The notes beneath the pieces were generated by a model. It did not search any database and was not told where the DNA came from. It saw nothing but the letters and a program-made list of their open reading frames with translations. This document shows positions 41,744-50,420 of a stretch of DNA of 64,000 bases, one piece after another. A program made the translations under genes and the position numbers. Positions within the stretch are counted from its first letter, which is position 1, and every line of letters starts with the position of its first letter. This DNA is from Deltaproteobacteria bacterium (lineage in GTDB: Bacteria > Myxococcota_A > Polyangia > GCA-2747355 > JADLHG01): assembly GCA_020848905.1 (NCBI GenBank), contig JADLHG010000005.1, forward strand, positions 286,038-350,037, in the 5' to 3' direction.

Positions 41744-42507
41744 CGAGTGGGCCGCGCGGCGAGCTGCTCCGAGGTGAGGCCGAAGCGGCGCTCCCGCTGC
41801 TGGAAGGAGAGGATCGCCTCGACGAGCTGCGCCTTGCGGAACTCGGGCCAGAGCGTGGGGACGAAGAGCAGCTCGGCGTAGGCCGCCTCCCAGAGGAGGA
41901 AATTGGAGATGCGCTGCTCGCCGCTCGTGCGGATGAGCAGGTCGAGCGGAGGGAGCCCGGCCGTGGCGAGGCGCGTGCTCAGGGCCTGCTCGTCGACGGC
42001 CGCGGGGTCGAGCCTCCCCGCCGCAACTTCGAGGGCGAGGGCGCGCGCCGCGCGCGTGAGGTCTTCCCGCGCTCCGTAGGAGAGCGCGAGGCAGAGCACC
42101 ATGTCCGTGTTCTTCGCCGAATCGTCGATCAGCGCGCGCAGGGGGCCGTAGACGAAGGCCGGCAGCCGGTCCGTCTCGCCGATGGCGACGAGCCGGATGC
42201 CGTTCTCCATGATCTCTTGGCGCTCCTCGTGCACGTACTGGTGCAGGAGCTCCATGAGGGCCGTCACCTCGTCCGCCGGACGATCCCAGTTCTGCTCGCT
42301 GAAGGCGTAGAGGGTCAGGGCCTCGAGTCCGATGCGCCGGGCCGCACGGACCACCTCGCGGACGGAGCGCGCCCCCTCGCGGTGTCCCTCGAGACGCGGC
42401 AACCCCCGGGCCTGGGCCCAGCGACCGTTCCCATCCATGATGATGGCCACGTGCCGCGGCAGGGGCCCGGGGGGCAGGACGAGAGCTGGCTCGGCCACCT
42501 CGGACAT
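41740..42507 (-). CDS. uppS: Isoprenyl transferase (undecaprenyl diphosphate synthase)
   Basis: A 255-residue cis-prenyltransferase that extends farnesyl diphosphate with isopentenyl units to the lipid carrier for cell-wall sugars. Region 1 HVAIIMDGNGRWA holds the catalytic Asp; GLPRLEGHREG, LTLYAFSEQNWDRP and the IPP-binding LLIRTSGEQRISNFLLW plus ELLFVPTLWPEF are all present. First gene of the uppS-cdsA-dxr operon; ATG at 42507. Confidence 0.98.
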   Translation of the reverse strand: MSEVAEPALVLPPGPLPRHVAIIMDGNGRWAQARGLPRLEGHREGARSVREVVRAARRIGLEALTLYAFSEQNWDRPADEVTALMELLHQYVHEERQEIMENGIRLVAIGETDRLPAFVYGPLRALIDDSAKNTDMVLCLALSYGAREDLTRAARALALEVAAGRLDPAAVDEQALSTRLATAGLPPLDLLIRTSGEQRISNFLLWEAAYAELLFVPTLWPEFRKAQLVEAILSFQQRERRFGLTSEQLAARPTR

Positions 42508-42659
42508 GCGGTGCTGCTACCATGCCGGCCCCGGCCGATGCAAGTCGGGCCGCGAGGCGTCGGGCCGAGAAGTGCGCCCGCCGGACCCGTTGACCCCCCG
42601 CCCCGCGTCCTCTACGGTAGGAGCGCGTCGATCGAACTTCCCCACGACGGAGGGCTGCC

Positions 42660-43043
42660 ATGAGAACCCCCGAAGACATCGAGAGCTACCTCATCCGGAT
42701 GGATGCGGGCTACGAGCTGCTGGGCCAGAATATCTGGGTGACCAAGGACACCGGTGCCGACCTCGTGGTCTCCATCTCGGGACCGATGGTCATCTTTCGC
42801 GTGAAGGTGCTCGACCAGGCCCGGGTGCCGAAGGCCACGCGCGAGGAGTTCTACCGCAAGCTGCTCGAGCTGAACGCCACCGAGATGCTCCACGGCGCCT
42901 ACGGCCTCGAGGAGGGAGCGGTGGTGGTCACCGCCGCGCACGAGCTCGAGAACCTGGACTTCAACGAATTCCAGGCCACGCTGGACGACATCGGGATGGC
43001 GGTGAGCAAGCACTACCCGATCCTGAGCCGCTTGGCCGCCTAA
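42660..43043 (+). CDS. YbjN/CesT-fold protein, partner of PspA
   Basis: A 127-residue protein, ATG at 42660. Sequence order beta-alpha with GYELLGQNIWVTKDTGADLVVSISG, a helix EEFYRKLLELNATEMLHGAYGLEEGAVVV and a final helix FNEFQATLDDIGMAVSKHYPIL fits the YbjN / type III chaperone-like (CesT) fold, small proteins that bind partner proteins; it is also reminiscent of the DUF2170 proteins found next to pspA. The pspA gene begins 30 bp downstream, so they form an operon. Exact family not certain. A second, different member of this fold is at 63169-63669. Confidence 0.78.
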   Translation: MRTPEDIESYLIRMDAGYELLGQNIWVTKDTGADLVVSISGPMVIFRVKVLDQARVPKATREEFYRKLLELNATEMLHGAYGLEEGAVVVTAAHELENLDFNEFQATLDDIGMAVSKHYPILSRLAA

Positions 43044-43073
43044 CCCTTAGGGCCCTCGGAGACAAGGTGCAGC

Positions 43074-43868
43074 ATGGGAATCTTTTCGCGATTGGGCACG
43101 CTCCTCAAGTCCAACATCAACGACATGATCTCCAAGGCCGAGGACCCGGAGAAGATGCTCAACCAGGTCCTCGTCGACATGAAGAACCAGCTCGTCGAGG
43201 CCAAGAAGCAGGTGGCGGTAGCCATCGCCGACGAGAAGCGGCTGAAGAAGCAGTTCGAGGACGAGGATCTCAAGGCCAAGGACTGGGAGCGCAAGGCCAT
43301 GATGGCGGTGCGCGCGGGCGACGACGTCCTGGCCCGCGAGGCGCTGGCGCGCAAGGGTGAGCACGACGAGGCCTCGACCACGCTCGGCAAGCAGTGGCAG
43401 CTGCAGAAGGACGCGGTGGAGAAGCTGAAGGACAGCCTCCGCGCGCTCAACAACAAGATCGAGGAAGCCAAGCGCAAGAAGAACATCCTCATCGCGCGGA
43501 AGAAGCGCGCCGAGGCGCAGAAGACGATCCACGACACGATGTCGGGGCTCTCCGACACCTCGGCCTTCGAGACCTTCGACCGCATGGCGGCCAAGATCGA
43601 CCAGCTCGAGGCTGAGGCCGAGGCGGGGGTGGAGATCTCGGGGCAGCTCACGGGAGATACGCTCGAGCAGCGCTTCGCCCAGCTCGAGACGGGGGCCGGC
43701 GCGGACCACGCGCTCGCCGAGCTCAAGGCCAAGATGGGCCTGCTCCCGGCCGCCACGACCGAGCCCCGAGCCGCGCTCCCCGAGGCCAAGGACGCCGCCA
43801 AGGTAGACGAGGCTCTCGCGGCGCTGAAGGCCCGCGTCTCGGCGGGCACCGGCGAGGAGAAGGAGTAA
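43074..43868 (+). CDS. pspA: PspA/IM30-family membrane stress protein
   Basis: A 264-residue member of the ESCRT-III-like PspA/Vipp1 family. The N-terminal amphipathic helix MGIFSRLGTLLKSNINDMIS binds stressed membrane; a long coiled coil follows (EDPEKMLNQVLVDMKNQLVEAKKQV ... LKDSLRALNNKIEEAKRKKNILIARKKRAEAQ), the PspA alpha1-alpha4 core. The C-terminal 60 residues are Ala/Glu-rich. Acts on the inner face of the cytoplasmic membrane to hold the proton gradient. No pspB, pspC or pspF nearby; its partner is the small YbjN-fold protein just upstream. Confidence 0.94.
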   Translation: MGIFSRLGTLLKSNINDMISKAEDPEKMLNQVLVDMKNQLVEAKKQVAVAIADEKRLKKQFEDEDLKAKDWERKAMMAVRAGDDVLAREALARKGEHDEASTTLGKQWQLQKDAVEKLKDSLRALNNKIEEAKRKKNILIARKKRAEAQKTIHDTMSGLSDTSAFETFDRMAAKIDQLEAEAEAGVEISGQLTGDTLEQRFAQLETGAGADHALAELKAKMGLLPAATTEPRAALPEAKDAAKVDEALAALKARVSAGTGEEKE

Positions 43869-43874
43869 GCGTCC

Positions 43875-43915
43875 GGCCAGGCCCTGCGGGTCCCGGCCTT
43901 CCTTCTCCCTTTCGA
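43875..43915 (+). terminator. Possible intrinsic terminator after pspA
   Basis: GGCC at 43875-43878 pairs with GGCC at 43895-43898 through an imperfect G+C-rich stem, followed by a pyrimidine-rich, T-containing tract (TTCCTTCTCCCTTTC). Lies just after the pspA stop. The stem has mismatches and the T run is broken, so this is tentative. Confidence 0.35.
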
Positions 43916-43925
43916 CGACACCGCC

Positions 43926-45041
43926 ATGCGTCCTCCCTCTCGCGTCACCCCGAAGGCCCTCGCCCTCCTCGCCCTGGTGGCCGTCAGCGCCAGCCCGGAC
44001 GAGCGCGCGGTCGCGGGCCCCGCTGAGACCCTCGCGTGGGAGCGCGACGGCTCGCTCCGCGCGGCGGTCCGACGGGGAGCGGCGGAGAACCGGCTCGTGC
44101 TGGCCAAGCTCGGCACCTCGTGGTGCAGCGCCTGCCGCCGCCTCGAGCGCGTCCTCGGCGAACCGAGCCTCCGGCCGCGCCTCGACCGCTTCGTGCGACT
44201 GGCCTACGACGCGGAGGTCGGCGAAGGGCGAGACGTCGCGCGACGCTACAACGTGGTGACCTACCCGACCCTCCTCGTCCTCGGGCCCGACGGGCGCGAG
44301 CGGGACCGGGCCACCGGCTTTCTCGCGGCCGAGGCGCTCCTCACGCGGCTGGCCGAGATCGAGGACGGCAGCGGCACGCTCGCCGAGCTCGAGAAGCGGC
44401 TCGCGGAGACGCCGGCCGACCTGGCCCTGCGCCTGCGCGTCGGCACGAGCTGGGCGCTGCGCGGCGAGCGACGGGCGGCGCTCCGCCACCTGGAGCTGGT
44501 CGTGCAGAGCGACCCGGACAATCGACGCGGCCTCGCGGCGCCGGCGCTGCTCGCGAAGGGCAAGATTCTGCTCCTTCGGAGCCTGGGCGAGCACGCGCTC
44601 GCGGCCGCCACCCTCGCGGAGCTCCGCCGGCGCTTTCCGCGCGCCCCCGAGGCGGAGGCGGCGGTCTTCTCGCTCGCGCAGGCGCTGGAGCGCGAGGGGA
44701 AGCCGCGCGCGGCGGACGCCGTGCTCCGCGGCTGGGCCAGGACGGCCGCGCAGCACGCGACGGCGGCCTGGTTCTACGTGCTCGAGCGCACCCGACCGAC
44801 GGCGGGCCTCGACCACGCGAGAAGGGCCGCGCTCCTCGACGCGAAAGACCTCGACGCCATCGAGGCGGCGGCGCGCCTGCACGAGCACGCCGGGGAGGTG
44901 GCTGAGGCCGAGCGGGCCTGGCAGCGGGCCGTGGCGCTGGCCCCGACCGAAGCCTTCTTCCGTCGGCGGGTCGCGCTCTGTCGGGAGCTCCTCGGACAGA
45001 GGGCGCGTTCGTCCTGGCCCGGCGGGACCGAACCGCGGTAG
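43926..45041 (+). CDS. Exported thioredoxin-like protein with TPR repeats
   Basis: A 371-residue exported protein, ATG at 43926. The N-terminus is hydrophobic (ALALLALVAVSASPD), a probable signal peptide without lipobox. Residues about 40-140 form a thioredoxin domain with the redox motif WCSAC (KLGTSWCSACRRLERVL), followed by YNVVTYPTLLVLGPDG, the cis-Pro region. The remaining 220 residues are helical tetratricopeptide-like repeats (AETPADLALRLRVGTSWALRGERRAALRHLELVVQSDPDN...). It probably reduces or isomerises disulfides in the periplasm while its TPR part holds a partner. Confidence 0.87.
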   Translation: MRPPSRVTPKALALLALVAVSASPDERAVAGPAETLAWERDGSLRAAVRRGAAENRLVLAKLGTSWCSACRRLERVLGEPSLRPRLDRFVRLAYDAEVGEGRDVARRYNVVTYPTLLVLGPDGRERDRATGFLAAEALLTRLAEIEDGSGTLAELEKRLAETPADLALRLRVGTSWALRGERRAALRHLELVVQSDPDNRRGLAAPALLAKGKILLLRSLGEHALAAATLAELRRRFPRAPEAEAAVFSLAQALEREGKPRAADAVLRGWARTAAQHATAAWFYVLERTRPTAGLDHARRAALLDAKDLDAIEAAARLHEHAGEVAEAERAWQRAVALAPTEAFFRRRVALCRELLGQRARSSWPGGTEPR

Positions 45042-45081
45042 AACGGATCGGATCAGTCTCCGCAGCCGAGGATCGCGCGGC

Positions 45082-45819
45082 ATGGAAGCCGAGATCGTCC
45101 GCATCATCCAGCAGGAGCCCGCCTACGCCTACCTGGCGCTCTACGGCGTGCTGCTCCTCTGCGGGGTCGGCATGCCGATGCCCGAGGACATCTTTCTCAT
45201 CGCCGGCGGATACTCGGTCCACCTCGCGCACCAGCACGGCCTCGCGCACCCGAGCCTGGGACTCATGATCGCCGTCGGGATGTTCGGCGTGCTCACCGGG
45301 GACGTGATGCTCTTCCTCGTCGGGCGGTGGGCCGGGCCACGCGTCACGCGGGTCTGGCCCTTTCGCGTCATGCTCTCCGAGAAACGGCGAGACAGGGTCA
45401 GCCACTTCTTCACCAAGCACGGCGTCTGGACCGCCTTCTTCGCCCGCTTCGCAGCCGGCCTGCGCGCACCCACGTACCTCCTCGCCGGCAGCGCGGGGAT
45501 GCGCTTTCGCACCTTCATCCTCGCCGACGGCTCGGCCGCGGCGATCAGCGTGCCGCTCCTGGTCTGGGCCGCCTATCGCTTCGGCCCCGAGGTGAAGCGC
45601 TGGCTGACGCGCAGCAAGGTGGCCTTCGGCATCCTGGTCGGCGTCGTCGTGCTCTGCCTGGTGGTGCGCGCGCTCTTCAAGTGGCGCGCCGCCCGGCGCG
45701 AGAAGCTCGCGCGGGCAGCCGGCGCCGCGGTGTCGACCCCGTCCACCGCGCTCTCCCCGACCCCCGCGCTCTCCGCGGATCCGCCCGCGGCGACCCGCCC
45801 CTCCTCGCCCGAAGAATAG
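45082..45819 (+). CDS. DedA-family (SNARE-associated) membrane protein
   Basis: A 245-residue inner-membrane protein of the DedA superfamily. Typical pattern: PMPEDIFLIAGGYSVHL near the first re-entrant helix, GMFGVLTGDVMLFLVGRWAG, then HGVWTAFFARFAAGLRAPTYLLAGSAGM with the conserved Arg residues, and membrane helices to about residue 200. The C-terminal 45 residues are disordered and Pro/Ala-rich. Many relatives are transporters or flippases for undecaprenyl phosphate or lipids; which applies here is unknown. ATG at 45082. Confidence 0.94.
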   Translation: MEAEIVRIIQQEPAYAYLALYGVLLLCGVGMPMPEDIFLIAGGYSVHLAHQHGLAHPSLGLMIAVGMFGVLTGDVMLFLVGRWAGPRVTRVWPFRVMLSEKRRDRVSHFFTKHGVWTAFFARFAAGLRAPTYLLAGSAGMRFRTFILADGSAAAISVPLLVWAAYRFGPEVKRWLTRSKVAFGILVGVVVLCLVVRALFKWRAARREKLARAAGAAVSTPSTALSPTPALSADPPAATRPSSPEE

Positions 45820-45936
45820 GGACACCCCCTAGCCCCCGGATCCCGCGCGATCCTCGGACCCTGCACGATCGTGCCCTGAAAAATGGTGCGGCAATGTAGG
45901 TTCTGGTAGGATCCGTCGTATCTCGAACGAGCGCCT

Positions 45937-46380
45937 ATGACCCCTTCTTCTTTGATGAAACGGCCCATGGCCCGGGTGGCCCACGTGGGCCTCTTCCACC
46001 GCGAGATCGTCGAGCGGCTCAGCCCAGCCGGCCTGGATCTCCTCGTCGCGACGGGGATCCGACTGAGCGAGGGAGAGATCTCTCCGGACGGCCGCTACTA
46101 CGGCAGCACGATGGTGACCCTGGACCTGGGCAAGCTCGCGGGCCGCGTGCGCGACGCCTGCGACGTCTCCACGGCGGTGCGCCTGGCGCTGCTGCTCGCG
46201 GCCGACGCCGCGGCTCTCGAACGCTTCGCCGCCCTCGGTCGGGCCGAGGCGCAGCGCATCGCGGGCGGGGCGCTGCAGGCGCTCCAGAGCGAGGTGCGCG
46301 TGCGTGCCGAGCGCGCGTGCGTCTTTGTGGACGTGGACCTCGAGGGGCAGGCCGACCAGGCCGCCCACGCACACCGATAG
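45937..46380 (+). CDS. Small protein of unknown function
   Basis: A 147-residue soluble protein, no signal peptide. Three in-frame ATGs (45937, 45955, 45967) are possible starts; none has a strong ribosome site. Helix-rich, with ARVAHVGLFHREIVERLSPAGLDLL and later helices full of Ala and Arg. No family recognised. It ends 3 bp before the MerR-TPR gene, so the two are almost certainly one transcript and perhaps partners. Confidence 0.68.
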   Translation: MTPSSLMKRPMARVAHVGLFHREIVERLSPAGLDLLVATGIRLSEGEISPDGRYYGSTMVTLDLGKLAGRVRDACDVSTAVRLALLLAADAAALERFAALGRAEAQRIAGGALQALQSEVRVRAERACVFVDVDLEGQADQAAHAHR

Positions 46381-46383
46381 GCC

Positions 46384-47397
46384 ATGAGCGCGATCTACAC
46401 CTTCAAGGACGTGGCCCGCATCTTCGGGCTCAAGGAGAGCCGCCTGCGCTACTGGGCGCAGACCGGCTTCATCACCCCGAGCGGGCGCGCCGAGGGGCGG
46501 CAGGCCTACACCTTCGGCGACCTCGTGGAGGTGAAGGCGGCCATGGCGCTGCTCGACGCGGGCATTCCGCTGCAGCGCGTGCGCAAGAACCTGCAGGCGC
46601 TGCGCGGAGCGCTCCCCGAGGAGCACCGGCCGCTCTCCCGCCTGCGCGTGCGCTCGGACGGTGACTCCCTGGTGGTCTCCGACGCCGACGCCACCTTCAA
46701 CCCGATCTCGGGCCAGCTCCTCCTCGACTTCGACCTCGAGGCGCTGGGACGCGAGGCAGCCAAGGTGCTCGCGCTGGAAGACGCGGCGGCGAAGCGCGCG
46801 GCCCAGGCGAACGGCGCCGGCGCAGGCCAGGCCGCGACCTCTCGCATGCGGGTGGAGGTCCCCTCTCCCGAGGAGGACCTGAGTCCCCGGGACCCGGCCG
46901 ACCCGGCCGGCGGCCCGCCGCAGACGGCGTACGCGTGGTTTCTGCGCGGCTGCGGCCTCGACGCGGATCCCGCGCGGCGCGCGGAAGCCATCTCGGCGTA
47001 CCAGGAAGCGGTGCGCCTCGACCCGAGCCTGGCCGCCGCCCACACGAACCTCGGCAACCTCTACTACGGCCAGCACGAGAAGCCGGCGGCCCGGCGCTGC
47101 TACGAGGCGGCGCTCGCGCTCGATCCGGACCAGCCCGAGGCCCGCTACAACCTGGCCAACCTCTACGACGAGGCCGGCGAGGCGGACCTGGCCATCGCCG
47201 AATACCGTCGCGCGCTCGTCGCGAACCCGGACTTCGCGGACGCGCACTTCAACCTGGCGCTGTCGCTCGAGGCGGCAGGGAGTCGCGTCCAGGCGCGCCA
47301 GCACTGGCGCCGCTACCTCGAGCTAGTGCCCGAGGCCGAGGTGCACCGGACCTGGCGCACCCTCGCGCGGCAGCACCTGGACGCGCTCGAGGGCTAG
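46384..47397 (+). CDS. MerR-family regulator with C-terminal TPR repeats
   Basis: A 337-residue fusion. Residues 1-70 are a MerR winged helix: YTFKDVARIFGLKESRLRYW then AQTGFITPSGRAEGRQAYTF and the wing and dimer helix LVEVKAAMALLDAGIPLQRVRKNLQALR. Residues about 85-125 form a short beta region, then a disordered linker, and from about 175 on there are at least four TPR units (AISAYQEAVRLDPSLAAAHTNLGNLYYGQ..., CYEAALALDPDQPEARYNLANLYDE..., EYRRALVANPDFADAHFNLALSLEAAG). MerR usually carries an effector domain; here TPRs take that place, suggesting control by protein binding. ATG at 46384. Confidence 0.9.
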   Translation: MSAIYTFKDVARIFGLKESRLRYWAQTGFITPSGRAEGRQAYTFGDLVEVKAAMALLDAGIPLQRVRKNLQALRGALPEEHRPLSRLRVRSDGDSLVVSDADATFNPISGQLLLDFDLEALGREAAKVLALEDAAAKRAAQANGAGAGQAATSRMRVEVPSPEEDLSPRDPADPAGGPPQTAYAWFLRGCGLDADPARRAEAISAYQEAVRLDPSLAAAHTNLGNLYYGQHEKPAARRCYEAALALDPDQPEARYNLANLYDEAGEADLAIAEYRRALVANPDFADAHFNLALSLEAAGSRVQARQHWRRYLELVPEAEVHRTWRTLARQHLDALEG

Positions 47398-47461
47398 AGC
47401 CTGCGGCCGGCCCGGCCACGACGCAGCCTGACGGGATGTAGCGCCGCCCACCTGGCCGTGC

Positions 47462-49543
47462 TTACGAGACGACCTCGTCGGGCAGCACGCCAGCCAGGAA
47501 CTCCTCCTCGAGCTTCTCGATGAAGGCGGTGTAATGCTGCTCGCTCGCCTCGTCGGCGAACTCGAGCCGGATGCCCATCCCCCGGTCCTCCCGATCCTCC
47601 ACCAGCCGCGTGACGCGGCCGCGCAGCTCGACCGGCTTGTGCTGTCCCGGGGGCATGAGCAGGAGCTTGATCGGCGTGTTGAGCTCGAGGAGCTCGTGCG
47701 AGCGGACGAAGACGCCTTGCTCGTTCACGTCGCGCGTGAAGTTGATGCGCCGCCCCGTTCGCGCGGTGTAGGTCACGCGCAGCTTGAGCGGCAGCCGCCG
47801 CAGCTTGCGCTGCTCCTTCACGCCGCCGCGCACCCACGCGTTGACGTAACCCATCTTGCTGCGCTCGCTCGGGTGCACCTGGACGCCCGCCCCTGCGCGC
47901 GCCCGCGGGTCCTTGAGCTTCGGCCGCCTCCAGGTCACGACCCCGCGCACGAAGAAGCGCGGTCCGCCGATGAAGGTGATCTCGACGCGCACCGGCGTCC
48001 CCACCTCGGGGGGCTCGCCCGTCGGCACGAAGACCCCGCCACCGACGGTGTTCGGGTCGAAGTAGCGCTCCCAGTCGTCCGGGCTCGGGACGCGCAACCG
48101 CAGGCGCTTCACGGCGGTGCCGAGCTCGTCCCAGCTGGCGCCCGCCATGCGGATGTCGACCTCGCCCGACCGGAACTCCCGCGACCCGCCCGGCGCGCCC
48201 TCCAGCCCCGCGAGCTGCTCGGCCGCCAGGACCTCCGCGGAGCTCCCGGCGCGCGTGGCCTGCACCTCCCCGGTCCGCGGCTTGCCGTGCCCCTTCGGCA
48301 GCTCGACCTCCTCGGAGGGCGACGCCCCGCTCTTTCGCCCCGCGCCGCGACCGACGAGAATCACCTCGGCCGAGCGGTAGGGGCGCCCGGGTCGCGCGCG
48401 CTCGTGGTACACGCCGCTGTAGGGCTCTTCGGCGGAGCTCGCCCCACCTTCGGCGGGCGACATCATGGTCGCCGCGCCGAGCACCTCCGCCGACGGCTCG
48501 GGCCCCCCCGGCGAGGTGATAACGGTCTGGATCCGGGGCGCATCGGGTACCGTCGGGACGGCCGCGGGCTCCTCAGCCGCGCCCTCGAGGGGCACCGCGT
48601 CCATCGCCAGGGACATCTCCGGCGCGCTCTGGAAGCGCTCGTGCGGGTCCTTCGAGAGTGCGCGGAGGATCACCGCCTCGAGCTCGGGCGGCACCGAGGC
48701 GCACAGCTCGCGCGGCGGCGGAGGCGGCGTCTGCACGTGCGCCAGCATGATGTCGAAGGCGCTCTCCGAGTAGAAGGGCACCATCCCCGTCGCCATCTGG
48801 TAGAGCGTCACCCCCAGCGAATAGATGTCCGAGCGCTCGTCCACGGTCTTCAGCGCCTTGCACTGCTCGGGCGACATGTAGAGCAGCGTACCCAGCATGG
48901 CCCCGGGGGCCGTCTGCGACCCCCCCTCGGCCAGCACCTTGGCGATGCCGAAGTCCATGACCTTCGGGAAGTCGCGCCCCCCGACCCGCGCCAGGAGCAC
49001 GTTCGACGGCTTGATGTCCCGATGCACGATCCCCTGGTCGTGCGCGTAGCTGATCGCATCCAGGACCGGCGTCATGACGCTCTTGATCTGCTCCACCGGC
49101 ATGGGGCCCGCGAGGTCGTACATCAGGTGCTCGAGGCTCGTCCCCTCCACGTACTCCATCACGATGGCGCAGATGTTCCCGTCGAGAACGTAGTCCTGCA
49201 CGGCCACGATGCTCGGGTGGCGGAGCTTGGCCTGCACCTTCGCCTCGCTCTTGAAGCGCGTCATCAGCGACGGATCGCCCGAGAGGAAGGACGAGAGCAC
49301 CTTGATAGCCACCGGCGTCTCGAGCCGGATGTTGGTCCCGCGGTAGACCACCGAGGTCGCGCCGCGTGCGATCACCTGGTCGACGCGGTACACACCGTCG
49401 AGCGTGGCGCCGAGGAGGAGTTCGGGGCTCCCGGGGTCCAGAGCCTGGGGCGAGGCGGGCGCCTCCAAGGTCAGCGGCGAACCGCAGAGCTCGCAGAACC
49501 GCGCCCCATCGGGCTTATTTGACGCGCAGCGACGGCAGTACAC
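47462..49543 (-). CDS. Ser/Thr protein kinase with zinc ribbon and two PilZ domains
   Basis: A 693-residue cytoplasmic kinase with no membrane helix. GTG at 49543 with GGAGGA 6 nt upstream. Residues 3-20: zinc ribbon CRRC...CELC. Residues about 52-310: intact Hanks kinase, ATP Lys81 (VAIKVL), HRDIKPSN at 174-181, DFG at 197-199, SPE. Residues about 315-475: Pro/Gly/Glu-rich linker. Residues about 481-565: a PilZ-like barrel lacking the first R-x-x-x-R. Residues about 579-680: PilZ with RKLRR-x-PLKLRV and DVNEQG (D-x-N-x-x-G, close to D/N-x-S-x-x-G). So c-di-GMP probably controls or targets phosphorylation. Immediately downstream of grpE. Confidence 0.93.
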   Translation of the reverse strand: MYCRRCASNKPDGARFCELCGSPLTLEAPASPQALDPGSPELLLGATLDGVYRVDQVIARGATSVVYRGTNIRLETPVAIKVLSSFLSGDPSLMTRFKSEAKVQAKLRHPSIVAVQDYVLDGNICAIVMEYVEGTSLEHLMYDLAGPMPVEQIKSVMTPVLDAISYAHDQGIVHRDIKPSNVLLARVGGRDFPKVMDFGIAKVLAEGGSQTAPGAMLGTLLYMSPEQCKALKTVDERSDIYSLGVTLYQMATGMVPFYSESAFDIMLAHVQTPPPPPRELCASVPPELEAVILRALSKDPHERFQSAPEMSLAMDAVPLEGAAEEPAAVPTVPDAPRIQTVITSPGGPEPSAEVLGAATMMSPAEGGASSAEEPYSGVYHERARPGRPYRSAEVILVGRGAGRKSGASPSEEVELPKGHGKPRTGEVQATRAGSSAEVLAAEQLAGLEGAPGGSREFRSGEVDIRMAGASWDELGTAVKRLRLRVPSPDDWERYFDPNTVGGGVFVPTGEPPEVGTPVRVEITFIGGPRFFVRGVVTWRRPKLKDPRARAGAGVQVHPSERSKMGYVNAWVRGGVKEQRKLRRLPLKLRVTYTARTGRRINFTRDVNEQGVFVRSHELLELNTPIKLLLMPPGQHKPVELRGRVTRLVEDREDRGMGIRLEFADEASEQHYTAFIEKLEEEFLAGVLPDEVVS

Positions 49544-49690
49544 GAGAAGTCCTCCCCCGCTTCACGAACCCACGCTCGCCCTCGTCGAGCCCTACCCGGG
49601 AAGCGTCCCATCGTACCACGCTCCGTCGGCAAAAGAGACGTCGAGAGCCCGCGCGGTCCTTGACCGGACGGGCCAGACGGAGGTCACGCC

Positions 49691-50317
49691 TCAGGCGAGG
49701 CGGCCGACCTGCACCTGGGCCGCGCGAACCACCCGACCTTCCAGGCAGAACCCTGGCGTCAGCTCCACCAGGACCACGTTGTGCTGGGCCGCGTCCGTGA
49801 CCTCGGCCACGGCCACCGCCTCGTGGACCGCGGGGTCGAAGGGTCGCCCCACCGTTTCTACCCGTTCGAGGCCCAATTCTCGGAGCTTTTGCAGCATGAG
49901 AAGGTGTACCATGCGCACCCCCTCCTTGACTGCCCCGAGATCGGAGGTCCTGTCCGCCGCGAAGAGCGACCGCTCGAGGGCCTCGAGCACCTCCAGGAGC
50001 GGGCCCGCCAGATCGCCGCGGAGCTGCCGCATGCGCTGCGCCAGATCGCGCTCCAGACGGCGCTTCGTCTCGTCGAGCCCCTGCACCACCTCCTGCTTGT
50101 AGGCGGCGATGTACTCGCGTAGCTGCTGGTCCTTCTCGGCCACCTGCGCCTCGAGCTGTTGCACGTAGCTCGGCGCCTGCGCCCGCGGTTGCGCCGCCTC
50201 GGCATCGAGCTCTCCCTGATCGAGCGTCCAGAAGCGTCGGTCGTTCACCCGGAACCCCTGGGGAGCGCCCCCCTCCCGCTCGTCCGCCTCGGCCGAACGC
50301 GCTTCGTCTTCGTGCAT
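49691..50317 (-). CDS. grpE: GrpE nucleotide exchange factor
   Basis: A 208-residue GrpE, the nucleotide exchange factor of DnaK. The long helix and four-helix bundle are seen in SYVQQLEAQVAEKDQQLREYIAAYKQEV, RRLERDLAQRMRQLRGDLAGPLLEVLEALERSL, with the C-terminal beta domain PFDPAVHEAVAVAEV and NVVLVELTPGFCLEGRVVRAAQVQVGRL. ATG at 50317 with GAGGAG 6 nt before. No dnaK or dnaJ is adjacent, unlike the usual hrcA-grpE-dnaK order; the next gene is a PilZ kinase. Confidence 0.95.
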   Translation of the reverse strand: MHEDEARSAEADEREGGAPQGFRVNDRRFWTLDQGELDAEAAQPRAQAPSYVQQLEAQVAEKDQQLREYIAAYKQEVVQGLDETKRRLERDLAQRMRQLRGDLAGPLLEVLEALERSLFAADRTSDLGAVKEGVRMVHLLMLQKLRELGLERVETVGRPFDPAVHEAVAVAEVTDAAQHNVVLVELTPGFCLEGRVVRAAQVQVGRLA

Positions 50318-50420
50318 GCGACTCTCCTCTGTGCGTGGCGGAGAACCCACGGCTCCGCCCCTTGGACTGCCGGTCAATATATGTTGCCGACGGGCCAGAT
50401 CAAGGGCTGCTATACGGACC

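Noticed and set aside
47534..49522. Long open frame antisense to the PilZ kinase gene
   Set aside because: The minus-strand kinase has complete, ordered domains; the antisense product has His/Arg-rich low-complexity sequence only.
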